Positions 50,221 through 62,909 of a DNA stretch of 64,000 nucleotides are shown here, piece after piece (position 1 is the first letter of the stretch; each line of letters begins with the position of its first letter). The notes under the pieces were generated by a model, which saw nothing but the letters and a program-made list of their open reading frames with translations, did no database searches and was not told where the DNA came from. Source of the stretch: Alisma plantago-aquatica (Eukaryota; Streptophyta; Magnoliopsida; Alismatales; Alismataceae); NCBI GenBank assembly GCA_963693085.1, contig OY856413.1, positions 108,298,501-108,362,500 on the forward strand, written 5' to 3'. Position numbers and translations under genes: made by a program.

Positions 50221-52315
50221 AAATGAGCCTGCATGTTTCACAATCATACATGTCAGTATCGAATTGCATTGAAACTAAAAGGGGATGAGGTCACCAACAT
50301 ACATGGTTACCTCACTTATCAATATAACATTCAATACATTAAAATAAAATGAGTAATTACAAACAGAAGAATTGATTAGGGAAATATGGCAACAGATCAG
50401 GCAGCGGAAACAAATTTTTTATCTACCATATTCCCCATAACCAATTGCATCAATTACTATAAGATAGAAAGGATGGTTTTGAGGATATACATGGTCCTAG
50501 AGTAAGTCCAGCATAAATCATCATTGTTGTAGTTGTGTAATTCTGAATCCTAGTTCCACTAGGACTTGTTTGACTACTCCTCCAAAGAAAGCAAACTTGA
50601 ATGTCGTCTTCTATAGTAGCTCCTCTCGTAGACTGTTGGTTGGTGATGTCCCCCTAGCGACAAACAATGGCCTCCCATCTCTAGGAAATTCCACACAGAC
50701 CTTCTAGAACTCATGTCATCTTGCTAGAATAGACAGGAAGGAGTTGTCCCTCCCGTTGGCGTACTAGTCATCAACATGCTCTCCCATAATAATGATCTCA
50801 GTCATTCTCTCCCTTGCTATCCCTCCCTAGTCATGTAAGACTTGTTTGGGCTCTCATGGTTACTAAAACTAGAGAGGACAAAAATTGTCAGAGAAATTGA
50901 TTCTCAATTGTCTATGTTCTGTTATGTGAAGCCCCCAGTACCCGTCTATTTATAGGCGGGGTTTGGGTGAGGGTTCTCAGTCGATGCAGAAGTAGAAGGG
51001 ACCAAAAGATCTTAAATTTTCAGAATCTAAAACCATCAAAATGTCCATCTGGCACACTAGATGGTCATTTGGCATGTGATACGATCATCTCACACTGTGA
51101 GATGGTTTTTTCATAGTTTCCCAATTGCATACGAAATTGCCATTTCATTTCCCATTAATATCAAGCATTAATTCCTTACAAAAGAAGCAATGTGAAATCG
51201 AAACAAATACATAAAGTATCTACAACCTTCCTTCGGCTGACCTGATTGATCTCTCCCATGCAATACAACCGTCTCAACCACCCAAATGATTATCTGGTGA
51301 TCCGGACCAAGCCGATCAATTCGGTCAGTTCACCCCTTAGCCAATTTCAACTCGAATCAACCTGACACTTCTAAATGTCTGTCTCAACCCTTGAGATGAC
51401 TGTTTGGCACTCCAGACAGCCATCTCACTCTATGCGATATGTGTTTAGGAGTGCATTCAGCCTGATTTGTTGTGTGAATCAATTACCTACATGTTTTAGT
51501 AATTAGTTCAATTGTCATTTAAGATTAAACTCCTCTTCTAGGTCAAGACCTATGTGTGTGATCCTATAGGTCCCACATTATTTTGGAAATGAGTGTCCAT
51601 AAGAACTTATGACATCACAATCAATGAGTGGTGCCTAGTCATACATCAATTCTACCTAAGTAAATGGAAATTTTGAGAACAACTTCAACCTACAATCTAT
51701 GTATGGTGTTGCAGTGTTTGTATAGTTCCTTTGTCACTGATGTCCATATTAAACTCGAGGCATTGAGTAATCATGCTCTTCATCATTCAATCTTGTTTCT
51801 TGAACTAGAGAAGACTGTCTGAGATATATGTAAGCTCAAAATCACATATTGACTCACATGTGCATGGCCATGCATTTCTCAATCTCGCTAAGAGAGAGGC
51901 CTAGAACATTAAAAACTTATAGGAAGGACAAATTCCATTTCTATCACTCACAGTCTGTCCCCATGTATCAAAGTCACTCAATCATCACCTTTATAACAAC
52001 TCATGTTTTACGATTGTATTTGATGATGTCAAATCATACCCAATGACATGTGATGAGTGCAGTGATTTTAAGTCAAAGAATCACAACCACTAGCATCACT
52101 ATGAGAATTGACTATGACTTTCATGGTGATGGTTTTCAAGTGTCAGTCTCACAGTGGGTCTGTCTAATACACTATTCTCTAACATGTTTGTGTGCTTGTT
52201 TTGATATAGCCATATCATGGCTAATGAGATTCTATCATCAACCAACTCAAACTCTGATATTATGTGTCATTGTTTTCTATTAACCTTCCGCAATGACAAT
52301 GAATGAGGAACATAA
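50221..52315 (-). mobile_element. Probable LTR, copia-type, minus strand
   Basis: The TATA-like ctataaatag on the minus strand (50946-50955), followed by a GC-richer leader, suggests an LTR read leftward. Upstream of it (51040-51450) are repeated dyad phrases: tctcacactgtgaga, gtctcaacccttgagat, ccagacagccatctcac. The text around 51540-52250 (ggtcaagacctatgtgtgtg, aatgagtggtgcctagtcat, tcgctaagagagaggccta) resembles LTRs I associate with Ty1/copia. Neither terminus nor a target duplication was found, and there is no internal gene, so it is a solo or truncated LTR at best. Confidence 0.42.
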
Positions 52316-52719
52316 TGAGAATTTATATATGCACTCTTAACATATGTATGACCTCATTTCCCCAAGAAATATACTTGAAGACATATGTTATTGAGTAGTA
52401 TTATTCTCTAGACATTTATAATGTTACATCGGTTTTTCATAACTGAATTAAATAGGATAAATTGGAAGCTTGTATTTTTTATTAATTAAATCAATTAAAA
52501 GTTATGTTGTTACAATCATCATATGATTATATACTAAGTCAATATTTTTTTAAAATAACGTGAAGTCAACGCACCGTAGGAAAAGTGACATTAACGTTCT
52601 TCATATACAAGATTGTAATTTTATGTATAATAATGAGACTGGAATAATAGAAAGGGATGAAATTCATATTGAAATGACAACTAAGGACGTGTTGTCACTT
52701 GAGCTTTCTTTTTCTTTCT

Positions 52720-53810
52720 TTGGTTTCTGCTAAGGACTTGTTGGAAGCCATCATCATCAACATCCTAAATGGCTTCACTCTGCTTTTCCTTACCCTTAGA
52801 TGCCTATCCTGAATTTTGTTTATTAGGATGGTTGTCTTTGGAAGGGGTTTCTTTGGGTTTCACCATTCTATTCTCAGGTTTCTTTACGTCGATGTTCATC
52901 ATGTAGGGGGTTGGATGGGCTTGGCTAGGAGTGACTTCCTCAGGAGGCAATGGGGTTGTATGCATACAATTGTCCTCGAGATGACAAATCCATATGCACT
53001 TATTATAGATTGATGGGATGTTCTTGTACTCCAGATGGAATTGTTCACCGTTGATGAGGACAGCAGGTAGGAGTGGCTTGGTTGTGTCTACCTCAATGGT
53101 GATTCTTGCAAATTTTCCACGATGACTTGCATAGTGGTGATGTCAATTGTGATTAACTTTCCAATTGTGTTGTCGATCCCTTCAAGTAATGTGGTTTGGA
53201 AGAGGTGCAGTGGAATGTCTGGAACCGTCGTCCATATGACCAGCTTCCTCGGAAGATCTCTGGAGGGTCTAAATGATGATTTCACCAATAAATAGTTTTC
53301 GAATAATGTCCAAGGTCCTTCGGACATGACATGCATGTAGTCATCATTACTTATTAGTTGAATAGCATAGTAGTCATGCTCCAAGTCGATGATCTTGTAT
53401 GGATTGTGAGGGTGCCATAGGACCTGGATCCGGCTATCAATGGCCTCATAGCCGAGAGTGGTGCTGATTGATTTAACGATCACCGCAAATTGTCATAGGC
53501 TTAACAAAGGCGCCATCGCGGTAGGGTTCACTGTGAATGAGTGGATTGTCCCACTTTTATCCACCATGATGTATTCCGGCTTTAGGGTGTTAGTTGCAGG
53601 GATGCTTAGATTAGAAAGTTCATATGTAATGTGCTTCCCAGCTACATCCATATAGGATGGTTTCTCCAGAACTTGGTCTGGATGGATTGAATCAGAGTCT
53701 CCTTGTGCATGATTAAGCAAGACTGGGATCAAGTTGAGACTAGAGGGATGACTTGGGTGGACGGTACCATGAATACCACATCTATTGCCACCCCTGCTAA
53801 ACCCTAGCAT
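52720..53810 (-). pseudogene. LINE-1 ORF1 (DUF4283 + zinc knuckle), broken
   Basis: Starts MLGFSRGGNRCGIHG at 53810. After a TGA near 53491 the same frame continues IVKSISTTLGYEAIDSRIQV and YYAIQLISNDDYMHVMSEGP, the DUF4283 nucleic-acid-binding fold. A one-base frameshift near 53110 then leads to GKFARITIEVDTTKPLLPAV, YNKCIWICHLEDNC, a CCHC knuckle (52968-53010) whose first Cys reads Tyr. It then becomes Lys- and Ser-rich. The protein would bind element RNA as part of the LINE particle. No endonuclease or RT follows; the LTR-like segment lies there instead. It is better preserved than the two plus-strand LINEs. Confidence 0.75.
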
Positions 53811-55020
53811 CGATAGTTCTAAATCAATATCTAAAGGAAATGCATTTTTATAGAAAAAGATAAAAAAATATTTTTCATAAAATTTTATTCAAATTGTGAT
53901 ATTTCTTCATGATGATGGGAAGGTGAATGAAATGATGATTTCAACCGGAACATCTGCTACTTACCTAATTATTTTGAAGACACCCAATTGAAAATTTTAC
54001 GTGTAATATATAATTTTATTAATCTTCCAACTTGATACCAACTCTAATTTTTTCTTCATGGTTTTTTCTTATATGAGTACAAGGGAGACACGCTCACACA
54101 GTGCTAGAACAAAATAAACACAATGCAAGGACCTGAGCAGACAGTCGGCACTATAAAATCACCCTACATACTCTCAGTGTTTTCAATGTTTCTCTCCCGC
54201 TCCAGCCCACTATCGTCCCATCACAGTCTTGCCCAGCCTATCGCTGACACATCCAACCCATTGTAGTGCCACCGTCATGACCTAACTAACGTCTTCCGCC
54301 ATGCCGAACTAGTTGTTGTCCGCCCAACTACCGCATGATCGGGATGCCATCACAGTTACCCTGGCACCGGTCTAAGGTTGCCATCAAGGCCCACATCACC
54401 CCTCTTCTTCCGTTGGTTGTCAGTGTGGCAACAACACTATGTCATTGTCATGATCACACCACCTCCTCCATAGTCAACCTTCAACATGGAAATAATACCT
54501 CACAGTCGCCATTTCCCAAGTCACCTCGTCTACTGTCAAACATCAACGTACAGACAACACCACATTGTTGTGTCCCATGAGGCTGTGGCTTTCACGCCGC
54601 AACCTTCGATGTAGTATCCATGTTGTCTTTTTGTGCTAGTGACATCGACCATCTGGATCACTCGTTGATTCTTCCATTTTTATTCATTTTTAGTTGTTGG
54701 TCAGCCACCTAAGTTTGGTATTGTAATGTATAAAACTTAGACCTTTGTTAAAAAGTAATGGTACTGTGATATTTATAAATAAATTTTGATTTTGTTCCAA
54801 ATAGAAAATGAGACTATTTATGCATCTAATGAAACAACCTAAAGTTATGCATATATAATGTAAAAATTATAAAAATAAATAATAAATAGATATTATGCCA
54901 TGTATTATATATAAGTCACAAAATTCTCCTGATTGTAGGCATTGTCTCAATTTATAATTAGTCTTGTTCAAGATATTTTTGGTGATGTGATGACCATTAA
55001 TCAGTATTGTATTTAGATTT
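53811..55020. other. No recognised gene
   Basis: AT-rich to 54100, then a C-rich block at about 54180-54640 (possibly untranslated leader of the minus-strand LINE), then AT-rich again. The short frames carry no domain I recognise. Confidence 0.35.
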
Positions 55021-57020
55021 GTATTAAAATATTATTATGTCATCTAGAAGTGGAGGAAAAATAAAAAATAAAATGAATTTAAATAATGCAAGTGGTTGGA
55101 GATAAATGTAAGTGGTATGTGGGAAAGAGATAAATACGCATGGTTGGTTGGTGGATGGTTGAGCGACATTATTATCTTTGTTGCAACAGTTGTACACATG
55201 TAACCATGCAACCGTACTAGAAGATTTCTTACCTTGAAGATTGTGCCACATTGTGTTATATATTTTCTATATTTTGTCATTATGTACTTAGCATTGTACT
55301 GAATTAAATTAAGTATTAATTTTTGAATTATAAAAGCAGCAAAATGTGACTATGTTGCTTAAAAGTGGAAGGAAAATTAATTAAAAAATGACTTTAAAAT
55401 GAGTTATTTGTATGTGGGAGGGAGACAAATGTAGGGATGTCAATAGATAAGGATAAATTTGTTTACTCTTTACCCATACTCTGTAGGAGAATTGTAAGGG
55501 TAAAGGATTTTATTACATGTTGTCTGCTACCCTCTAACCCACTATCTTAGTGGGTAAAGATAATGGTAAGACACTACCCATACCCTCTATCCCTCTACCT
55601 GGCATAGTTTATGTATAATATATTATATGTATGGCCATTGTGTTGTTTGAGTCAATGAAATATTTAATTTTATGTGGCCATCATTTAATAAAATACTTGA
55701 TATTCTTATGTACTTTGTATGTAGTTAACTTGGTTGTGTATGCAACACCATTTTGAAAGTGCAAGGTACATGTATAAAAATAGTCTATTTTCATTAAATA
55801 CTTCTGTTGTGTAAGACAAATATGTATAATAATAAGATTTAATCTTTAATGTATACATATGTGAGGTGGTGTTATCTACTTTATTTGTGCTTTATTTTTT
55901 TCATGAAACAATATTTTAGTAGGTATAAGATATGTATGTTTCCAATAATAACCCTTTGTGGCATATTGTCATTTGAAATAATTTTGATGTAGCAATCTTT
56001 ATCTTTCGGGAATAATTTATTTGTTCACATACCAATATTATGGTACTACCATTTGTATATACATTCAATACAACACAAACTATATATATAATGCTAAGAT
56101 TACTTAGAAATATTTTGGATATTTAAAATCCATTCTATAGCATCTTGATATTTCATCCAGATATATGAATATATTAGCCATGGTATATTAGTAATATCAG
56201 CACAAATTGGAGGAAGACATATAAATTTCTTGCTTCACCGTTACCGTCTCTATTTTCCATGTGGGTAAGATGGTAAGGGTAAGGGGAGGGGTAAAGAGAT
56301 TGGTGGAGTGGGGAAATACTCATACCCTTACTCACCACACTTAGTGGGTAAGGGTAAGGCCTTACCCTCCCCATTGACAACGCTAAATATATACAAATAG
56401 CTAGGTGGTGGGTGGTGGGTAGTTGGGTGACATTATTGTCTTTTTTATAGCAGCTACATGAATGCAACCATGGAGCCGCTTTAACAGATTTCTCACCTTG
56501 AAGATTGTGTCGTACTATGCTATATATTTTTTAATATATTGTCGCTATATACTTAGGACTTTATTGGATCCATCTAACTACACAATTTTCACTTAGTAGA
56601 AAAATATATAAATATATGATTTAGGTTGAGTCAGACATTATATGTAGTCGAAAGTGGAGGAAATTTATGTATATATTTTTTTAAATGAGACGCACTGTGG
56701 TAGTTTATCAGTTGATGGATTTTGATACGATCTTGAATACAGTTGAGTACCTCTTTCAGACTTAGCAATGAAATGTATCAAAAATAGTTGTGGTCGGATG
56801 AGGTATTATATGCAGGTGAGAAGTGGAGAGAAAACTAACAAAAAAATATTTTAAATTTAAAATAAGAGATAGGAAATACATATAATTAATTGGATAGTAA
56901 GTTGCAGACCATCATAATTATCTTTGTTTCAGCACTGTATGCATGCAACAAGGGCATTAGCCGATTTATCACCTAAAAAATTATATTAGCACAGTGTTAA
57001 AAATAGATATGAGCGACTTC
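55021..57020. repeat. Diverged repeat region interrupted by a hAT-like element
   Basis: Related blocks recur: gacattattatctttgttgc...ttaccttgaagattgtg near 55167 and 56428, a poorer copy near 56908; and gtggagg/gtggaagg...aaaat preludes near 55050, 55360, 56650 and 56825. Block order is conserved, implying at least three diverged units. The second unit is split by the insertion at 55432-56385. Non-coding. Confidence 0.55.
55432..56385. mobile_element. Non-autonomous hAT-like element, about 954 bp
   Basis: The left end tagggatgtcaatagataag and the right end reverse-complemented tagcgttgtcaatggggagg agree at most positions and fit the TAGGGATGTCAA-type termini of plant hAT elements. The subterminal regions are full of ggtaaggg/cttaccc motifs in both orientations, including the perfect palindrome AGGGTAAGGCCTTACCCT near 56351-56368. 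The flanks gacaaatg and aatatata do not match as an 8-bp duplication, but the surrounding repeat unit reads across when it is removed. No transposase is encoded. Confidence 0.6.
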
Positions 57021-58149
57021 CCGAGATAGGGATGTATATATGAATAAAGTGGGTGTACTTCGAATAACTTTTTTTGTTCTATATGAAATGCTTCTGTCGG
57101 ATAGGGACTACCATTGGCACCTCGACCACGTTGTCAACACCTTGTCTCCGGTACTGTTGCCCACAATGGACCTGGCATGTGCCAACGTTGCAAAAACGTA
57201 GCTGGGAGGCATAATTGACACACGCCTGGGCCACTGCCGCCCCAATCACTGCATTCTAGTGTGCTTCCTCTAATGCTGAGGGAGATAGCACCCATATCCG
57301 TGGCTCCAATGTGCGAAAATGCTGTCACAGATCCAACAGCCTCCAAATCTGCAACAATACCCGCCTACGGAATGAGAGCAATGCAGATGGCCACCATCGC
57401 AATGGTACCACCATCCCGTCCTTCCCCACATGCAACCTCACCACCATCATTGCTTTCTTCGCTATCCTCTATGGGTGACCGGTGACACGAGGTGTGCAGA
57501 TTTGTGATTGTCATCAATTAGTTGTGTCAAGGCGTCAAGCCTCACTTGTCACTCTAGTCATATTCAATTCGGGAGGTGCGATGTTACCAAAGTGGAGCAA
57601 GTGGGCAAGAACCTCGCGCAAGCGAAGGCTTACGATATAGTAGGGTGAAATCTCGCCCTTGGTTTAAGCGAGTGACGACTTGTGGATTCTCGGTCGTTGA
57701 TTAGAGGACCATGCCAATGACAACAAGATTATATTTATGTTTAACAAATCAAAATGTCATTTTTACTTATTTTAATTACCCAGTTATTATGCTTCAAAAA
57801 TTAAAATCAAATTGTCAATTTCTTGCGGCAACGTGTGTAACATCTCAAAATGTAAAATAAAATAAGTTTAGGGTCGTAGTTGTGAATTCAAACTATAAAA
57901 TTTAAAATTTGGACTTTGATGCAAGTTACCCCAAATATTGAATCCTTTATATGATGTTCGATTTAGAAAGAAAATGAAATGTGTTTCCTTTGTTTTCTTT
58001 ACGATTAAGAGTTTAATATACATAAAAGGAAAACTAGCATTATTCTCTCACTTTTTCTCTCTCCTATACTTGAAAAATATAATAAAATAAAAAAGTATAG
58101 CAAATTAAAACTTTTTCATTACACATCTAAAATATCAAAATTTAAAGAA
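57021..58149. other. No recognised gene
   Basis: A GC-richer block at about 57100-57700 contains overlapping 70-75-codon frames on both strands with no domain I know; the remainder is AT-rich. Nothing further can be supported. Confidence 0.35.
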
Positions 58150-60940
58150 ATACCTTCGCATAGGCACGAACAAAAAATTGGGCAGCCAAACCTTTTTGAA
58201 TAGAGAATCCCAATGATCTAAAGATGAAGAAGACGAAATCATGACATTTCTATTTATGATGTGTTGGATACGATGTAAGAGGGAAAAAAATCATCAACTA
58301 AAAATCCAAATATATCAAATGCAAATGGAGTAAAATGATGATTGTTAGTTTCACATCCAGCACCATGTGTACTCACTTTTGGTACGACCGCATCGCAAGC
58401 TGCATGGCCTGCCTTGAAGTGGTTAAAACTATCAGTCATTTGAGATACCCCAATAAGATCAACACAAGTGTCCTTTCCTTCTGACCAATCATATAACAAG
58501 ATGTCAATGGGCTTCGAGGGTGTAGGCCATGATGATGTGTCCCAAGAAAAGCGACTGGGGCTTCTTTCAAGGCTTTTATACCAGCACGAGAGATAATGTC
58601 AAAAAGAGCATCTCAAACAACATCATGGCAGAACTAGAATTCAGGCGGATGTGACAGTGTATAGCATGATTACTAATGGAATCAAGCTCTACAGAATGAC
58701 AAAGGGGGCAAAGCTCATTGCCAGGATATAAAGGAACCATGAGTCAGTAACGAAGAATAGAACGATACACAAGAGGTGACATATATCATACAAGATCATC
58801 AATAAGAATAGTAAGTAGAAAATTTTGTGCATGGTCACCATGTAGAGAAGCAAGAATGACTTGTTGACGTGGAGATAACCCTGAGGCCTGGAAGCACTGG
58901 AAGACCATGTTGTAGTAGGTGTCTGCCAGAAGAGAGTGTGTATTTGGGGTGGAAGAAGATGTACATGACAACTTCGACGAGCAAAAGGATGGTAGAAGAT
59001 CACGGATGGTAGCATAAGCATTGTCAAATAGGGAACCAACAGGAATAGGACCAACCTCACTAAGAATGTGATCCTGAAGCTTCATGGTGTGAACTTGAGA
59101 GATCAAATAAGCAAAGCTACCAACGTCTTGGGTTGTAGAAATACCCAACCCTCATAGATGCATAGGTAGGGTGGTCAGACGCCATTACAGATCACCAAAT
59201 CCTTGGCCTTCACCAACAATGATGTGTGACAAGCAAAGATGAAGCCCATGATCAAAGTCTTCCAATGTTGAAGCAAAAGAGTCATGTGGCGTTGTTCGAA
59301 GAGAAAATGACAACTTTGGCAAACAGACATATGACTTGAGGAGGAGGAGTTCACTTTGTGCATCATCAAGGGAAGAAAGAAGATCCATCAATGCTATGGA
59401 TTTGACCACTCTCTTTTACAATAATTCCAAAGCAAAGCTCAGATCACCTGAAATCAGACCACCAAAAAGCTTCACACCCCACATAGGAGGAGATATGTTT
59501 GGAGAAAAAAGATCACAACTTGGGTCTCTTCTAGGGTCATCAAAAGGCCAGAAATTTTCTGTTTTGGCTATGTTGGGATGCAAACCAAAGCTTTGGCCCA
59601 AAACTTGTAATAGAGATAAGGCCTTAGCTACTTCAGCAGTATCTCCTATGATAGAACCATTGTTGAGGTACAAAGATAACAAGTCAAGATGACAAATATC
59701 CTTAAGATGCAAAATCAACGAATGAAGAGATAAAGAACAAAGAAGTGGCCTGAGTGGATGGCCTTGTTGAACCCCAGCTAAAGACAAGATAGGCTCACCC
59801 TATCCAAGTAAAGATCAGATGGCATACAATAGCAAAATTCAACCCAATGTGCAATTGTCGAACATTAAGCATGGACTTCATAAAAGATGATTGATCTATC
59901 TACCATATTGTAAGCATTAGAGAAGTCCACGAGAGATAAAGTGTGAGTATGAATATGTCACTTGTCATAAATAAGGTGTGCCACAACATGAAAAAAGGAT
60001 AGAACACCACCAGAATTGCCAACACCACATTGGTAATCTTGAAGATAAGAGACAGTGTTGAGTATAACTCCTTTTGCTGCAATTTTAGAAACGAGACGAT
60101 GCCAAATGATACCAACTACAATAGGATGAATGCCATTGTTAGGCTTGATAAGATGTGTCAAGGGAGAACTAGTCACATAAGGTGCCAACATGATAGGGCA
60201 TTTTTCGGCCAGCCAAAGATTAACAACAGCAAAAAGCATCTAAGAACACATCCTTTATTGCAACGGATGCACCACACATGGATTCAAGGGGGTGTTGCGC
60301 ACGGAGGCCATCACGTGAACAAGAAGTACCTTTATGAAAGGACAAAATAGCATTCTCAACTATTTTACAACAAGCAACCGGTGGAGAGGATGGTAGCTGA
60401 GAGGTGGGTAACACTGTTAGAAGCGGAACTTGAGGATGCTTTGACTCAAGATCTAACTAAGTAGCAATATCATAAGGTGCAACACCGCTAGAAGACAAAA
60501 TCCGAATAGAAATTGCAAGTTGACCATCTTTGACCTTGGGTTTGGCACAAAAAACATTTAAGGATGAAACATGATCCAATGGTATTTGATGTTGTAAAAT
60601 CAAAAGAAGAAGTTATCGAATACCATCAAGACCTGACTTCCAAGTCTCTAGTGCTTTAAGAATCATAAGTTGTTGAAGATAAGCACGTTACACAAAGAGT
60701 GTTCTGTGGCAGATAGAGGAGTAAAACTATACATGACACATACAGGAAGAAAGAACATACATATCCAAGCATCAAGAGAGGAAGGGCATGATGCAATGTG
60801 ATTAACAACTGTATAAAAAACATCTACAAAAGGAAGATGACAAAGGAGAGGGATACTCTTAACTGTAGGAGCACCCACCAAGAAAACTTTATCAAGAAGC
60901 CCAACGTGGATTTGTCTTGCTTTCTGATTGGCCAAGATTT
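58150..60940 (-). pseudogene. Reverse-transcriptase family remnant, copy 2
   Basis: Same family as copy 1, on the other strand and longer at the C-terminus. Blocks in order (right to left): LLDKVFLVGAPTVKSIP (about 60860), LSSSGVAPYDIAT (about 60480), FHKGTSCSRDGLRAQHPLES (about 60330), LTHLIKPNNGIHPIVVGIIW (about 60150), NAYNMVDRS-type text (about 59920), AGVQQGHPLRPLLCSLSLHS (about 59770), YLNNGSIIGDT at 59638-59670, ELLLLKSYVCLPKLSFSLRT (about 59350), QDHILSEVGPIPVGSLFDNA (about 59070), then CVDLIGVSQ (about 58460) and LGFSIQKGLAAQFFV (about 58210). The polymerase box normally reads YLDDG; here both Asp are Asn. Several stops and frameshifts. Its 5' end is cut near 60940, next to an LTR fragment. 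Confidence 0.72.
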
Positions 60941-60954
60941 TGAATATTCACAGT

Positions 60955-62205
60955 AATTCAGTCAATGATTGAAAAATTATGCAAAAATATTCTTTGGAAA
61001 GGATTTTCGAGTACAATCTGATTTTAGTGCTTCCAAATCATAATTCCATGATCTATGACATGTTTCCTTAAAAGACTCAAATTAGGGTTTAGGTTGTATT
61101 TAAGGTGATAATTATATATAAATAATGTTATTTTCTGGAGACTTAGGTTTTGACTCAAGATTGAGAGACCAAGTTAGGATTTACTTTGCTCTAGGTAAGT
61201 AGGTATTTCCAGTACACATAAGTACCTTGATAGAATTATTCTCTATGTATGATCTATAAGTTATGCTTTCAATTTCAAGTTCAATGCTCTAATCATGTTC
61301 GCATATAAATTGCTTGATGATTTCTTTATCCTATGTCTTATGGTTACCATGCTCATTAAGATTAGAGATTATGATTAATGATCAATGATAAATAGATTTA
61401 AGTTCATGTTTCAAGAGGGAGAAATCCCATCATGTTAAGATTCGAGTTCAAGATTTAATTAATGTTTATGGTAATGTTAATGTTAAAATAATTGGAATTG
61501 AGTCAGTTTTTATATGCTTCTTGAATCATGAACCACAAGGGGTCGTTATGGGCATTCGTGCCAATTATGAGCTTTTATAGCCAAATCATGGGCATTCATT
61601 CCAATTATGGGCTTTACTAGCAAACATGTGTTCTTAATTGGGCATGACAGAGAGATTCATATATGTATTGTTCTACTCTTCATGCTATAAGAATTAAGTA
61701 ATAAAGAATGCTTAAGTCAAATGCATGTCTAGATTTTCTTTCAAGTCAAGTATACATGCTTATTTTTTAGATCTTACAAAATGTATACTGTCACAGACTG
61801 ATGTGTATCATTGTTTTCACATGGTCGTGGGATGAGATGTTCCAAGATAAAGGAGTAAAGGAATTTGAAGTGAGTGCTTCAAAGTAGAAGTTTCCAATAC
61901 TTAGCTCGTGGGGTGCCATCTACACCTTACAAGATTCAGTATGAAGTTCCCAAAGAAGATTTATGACCTAGATTCGATTTACCTTTCATGTATTAGATTT
62001 TAGTTCATGGATGAGATATTTTATGTTTTCTCTTTCATAGAATAATGTATGAATCTATATTTTCAGTTAATGCATGGTATTTCATTTATCTTGATGCTAT
62101 GTATATCATGTTTTGTAATGTTCCTCCAAGCCAAGTGACTCATGTTATGGGAAACATAAGGTTTGCTTCTGCTGGCATATACATGCTTGGAGGGGCGTTA
62201 CAATG
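60955..62205 (+). mobile_element. Truncated LTR, 3' end of a gypsy-type LTR
   Basis: Ends ...gcttggaggggcgttaca at 62205, a terminus typical of Ty3/gypsy LTRs, and contains a duplicated gggcattcgtgccaattat / gggcattcattccaattatg block (61550-61605). No matching start or target duplication is present; the left side runs into the RT-family remnant. A weak call on composition and terminus. Confidence 0.42.
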
Positions 62206-62509
62206 TGTCTCTATTATAGATTAATTTTCTTCTAGTAGGGAAATGTTGAATGCGTTGGTAGGGCTCCTATAAAACCTAATAAATGGAGAAACAACAAATC
62301 CCAATAATACCTAGTAACATAGAAAAATATAATAATACATAGATATATATAATTGACACATGCATAAAATTTGTACAAATTATATTAAAAATATATAATA
62401 TAGTGTGAAACAATTTAATCAATATATTGAAAAATACAATACTAAAAAATAAATACAACATTGTCGACATAGGAAAGAAATAACACAATTAACAAAAACA
62501 TATATATAA
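62206..62509. other. AT-rich sequence, no feature
   Basis: Very AT-rich with short homopolymer and TA runs; no gene or repeat boundary is visible before the MITE at 62510. Confidence 0.5.
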
Positions 62510-62909
62510 GAGTCAGGCTAGAATACACTCGAGTGTACAGATCGTACGCTACACTCAAGTGGTGTTTGAATATCAAAACAAACTTTTTGCAAAATGTAAA
62601 CTACTGAACTTCATTGTCATACTATAATTAGACTACATACAGATTTTGAGTCCTTTCAGATGAGTGTAACTCACTCATCTGAAGTCAAAAAAAATTAACC
62701 CATGAAACTAATTTGAATGCATAATTTTATTGGTCTTTATAATATGAACTAGAAATGTCCAAATGGGCTCAAACTTTATGTAGAGGTATTCACAAGATGT
62801 TTAAGAAGATCAACGAATTAGATTTCAGAAGAAAAAAATGTTGCATCATGAAAAACTACTTGAGTGTATTCTGCTCCAAATACAGTCGAGTGTATTCTGG
62901 CCTGACTCT
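62510..62909. mobile_element. TA-flanked MITE family 1, copy E
   Basis: About 400 bp from gagtcaggctagaatacac to gtgtattctggcctgactct, with near-perfect terminal inverted repeats containing ACACTCGAGTGT. Colinear with copy C over its full length, with perhaps 15 percent difference by eye. Flanked by tatatata on the left and tatata on the right, so it also sits in a short TA tract, far from the 16.8-18.8 kb cluster. Confidence 0.87.

Noticed and set aside
59336..59692. 118-codon plus-strand frame
   Set aside because: It is the antisense shadow of the RT-family copy 2.
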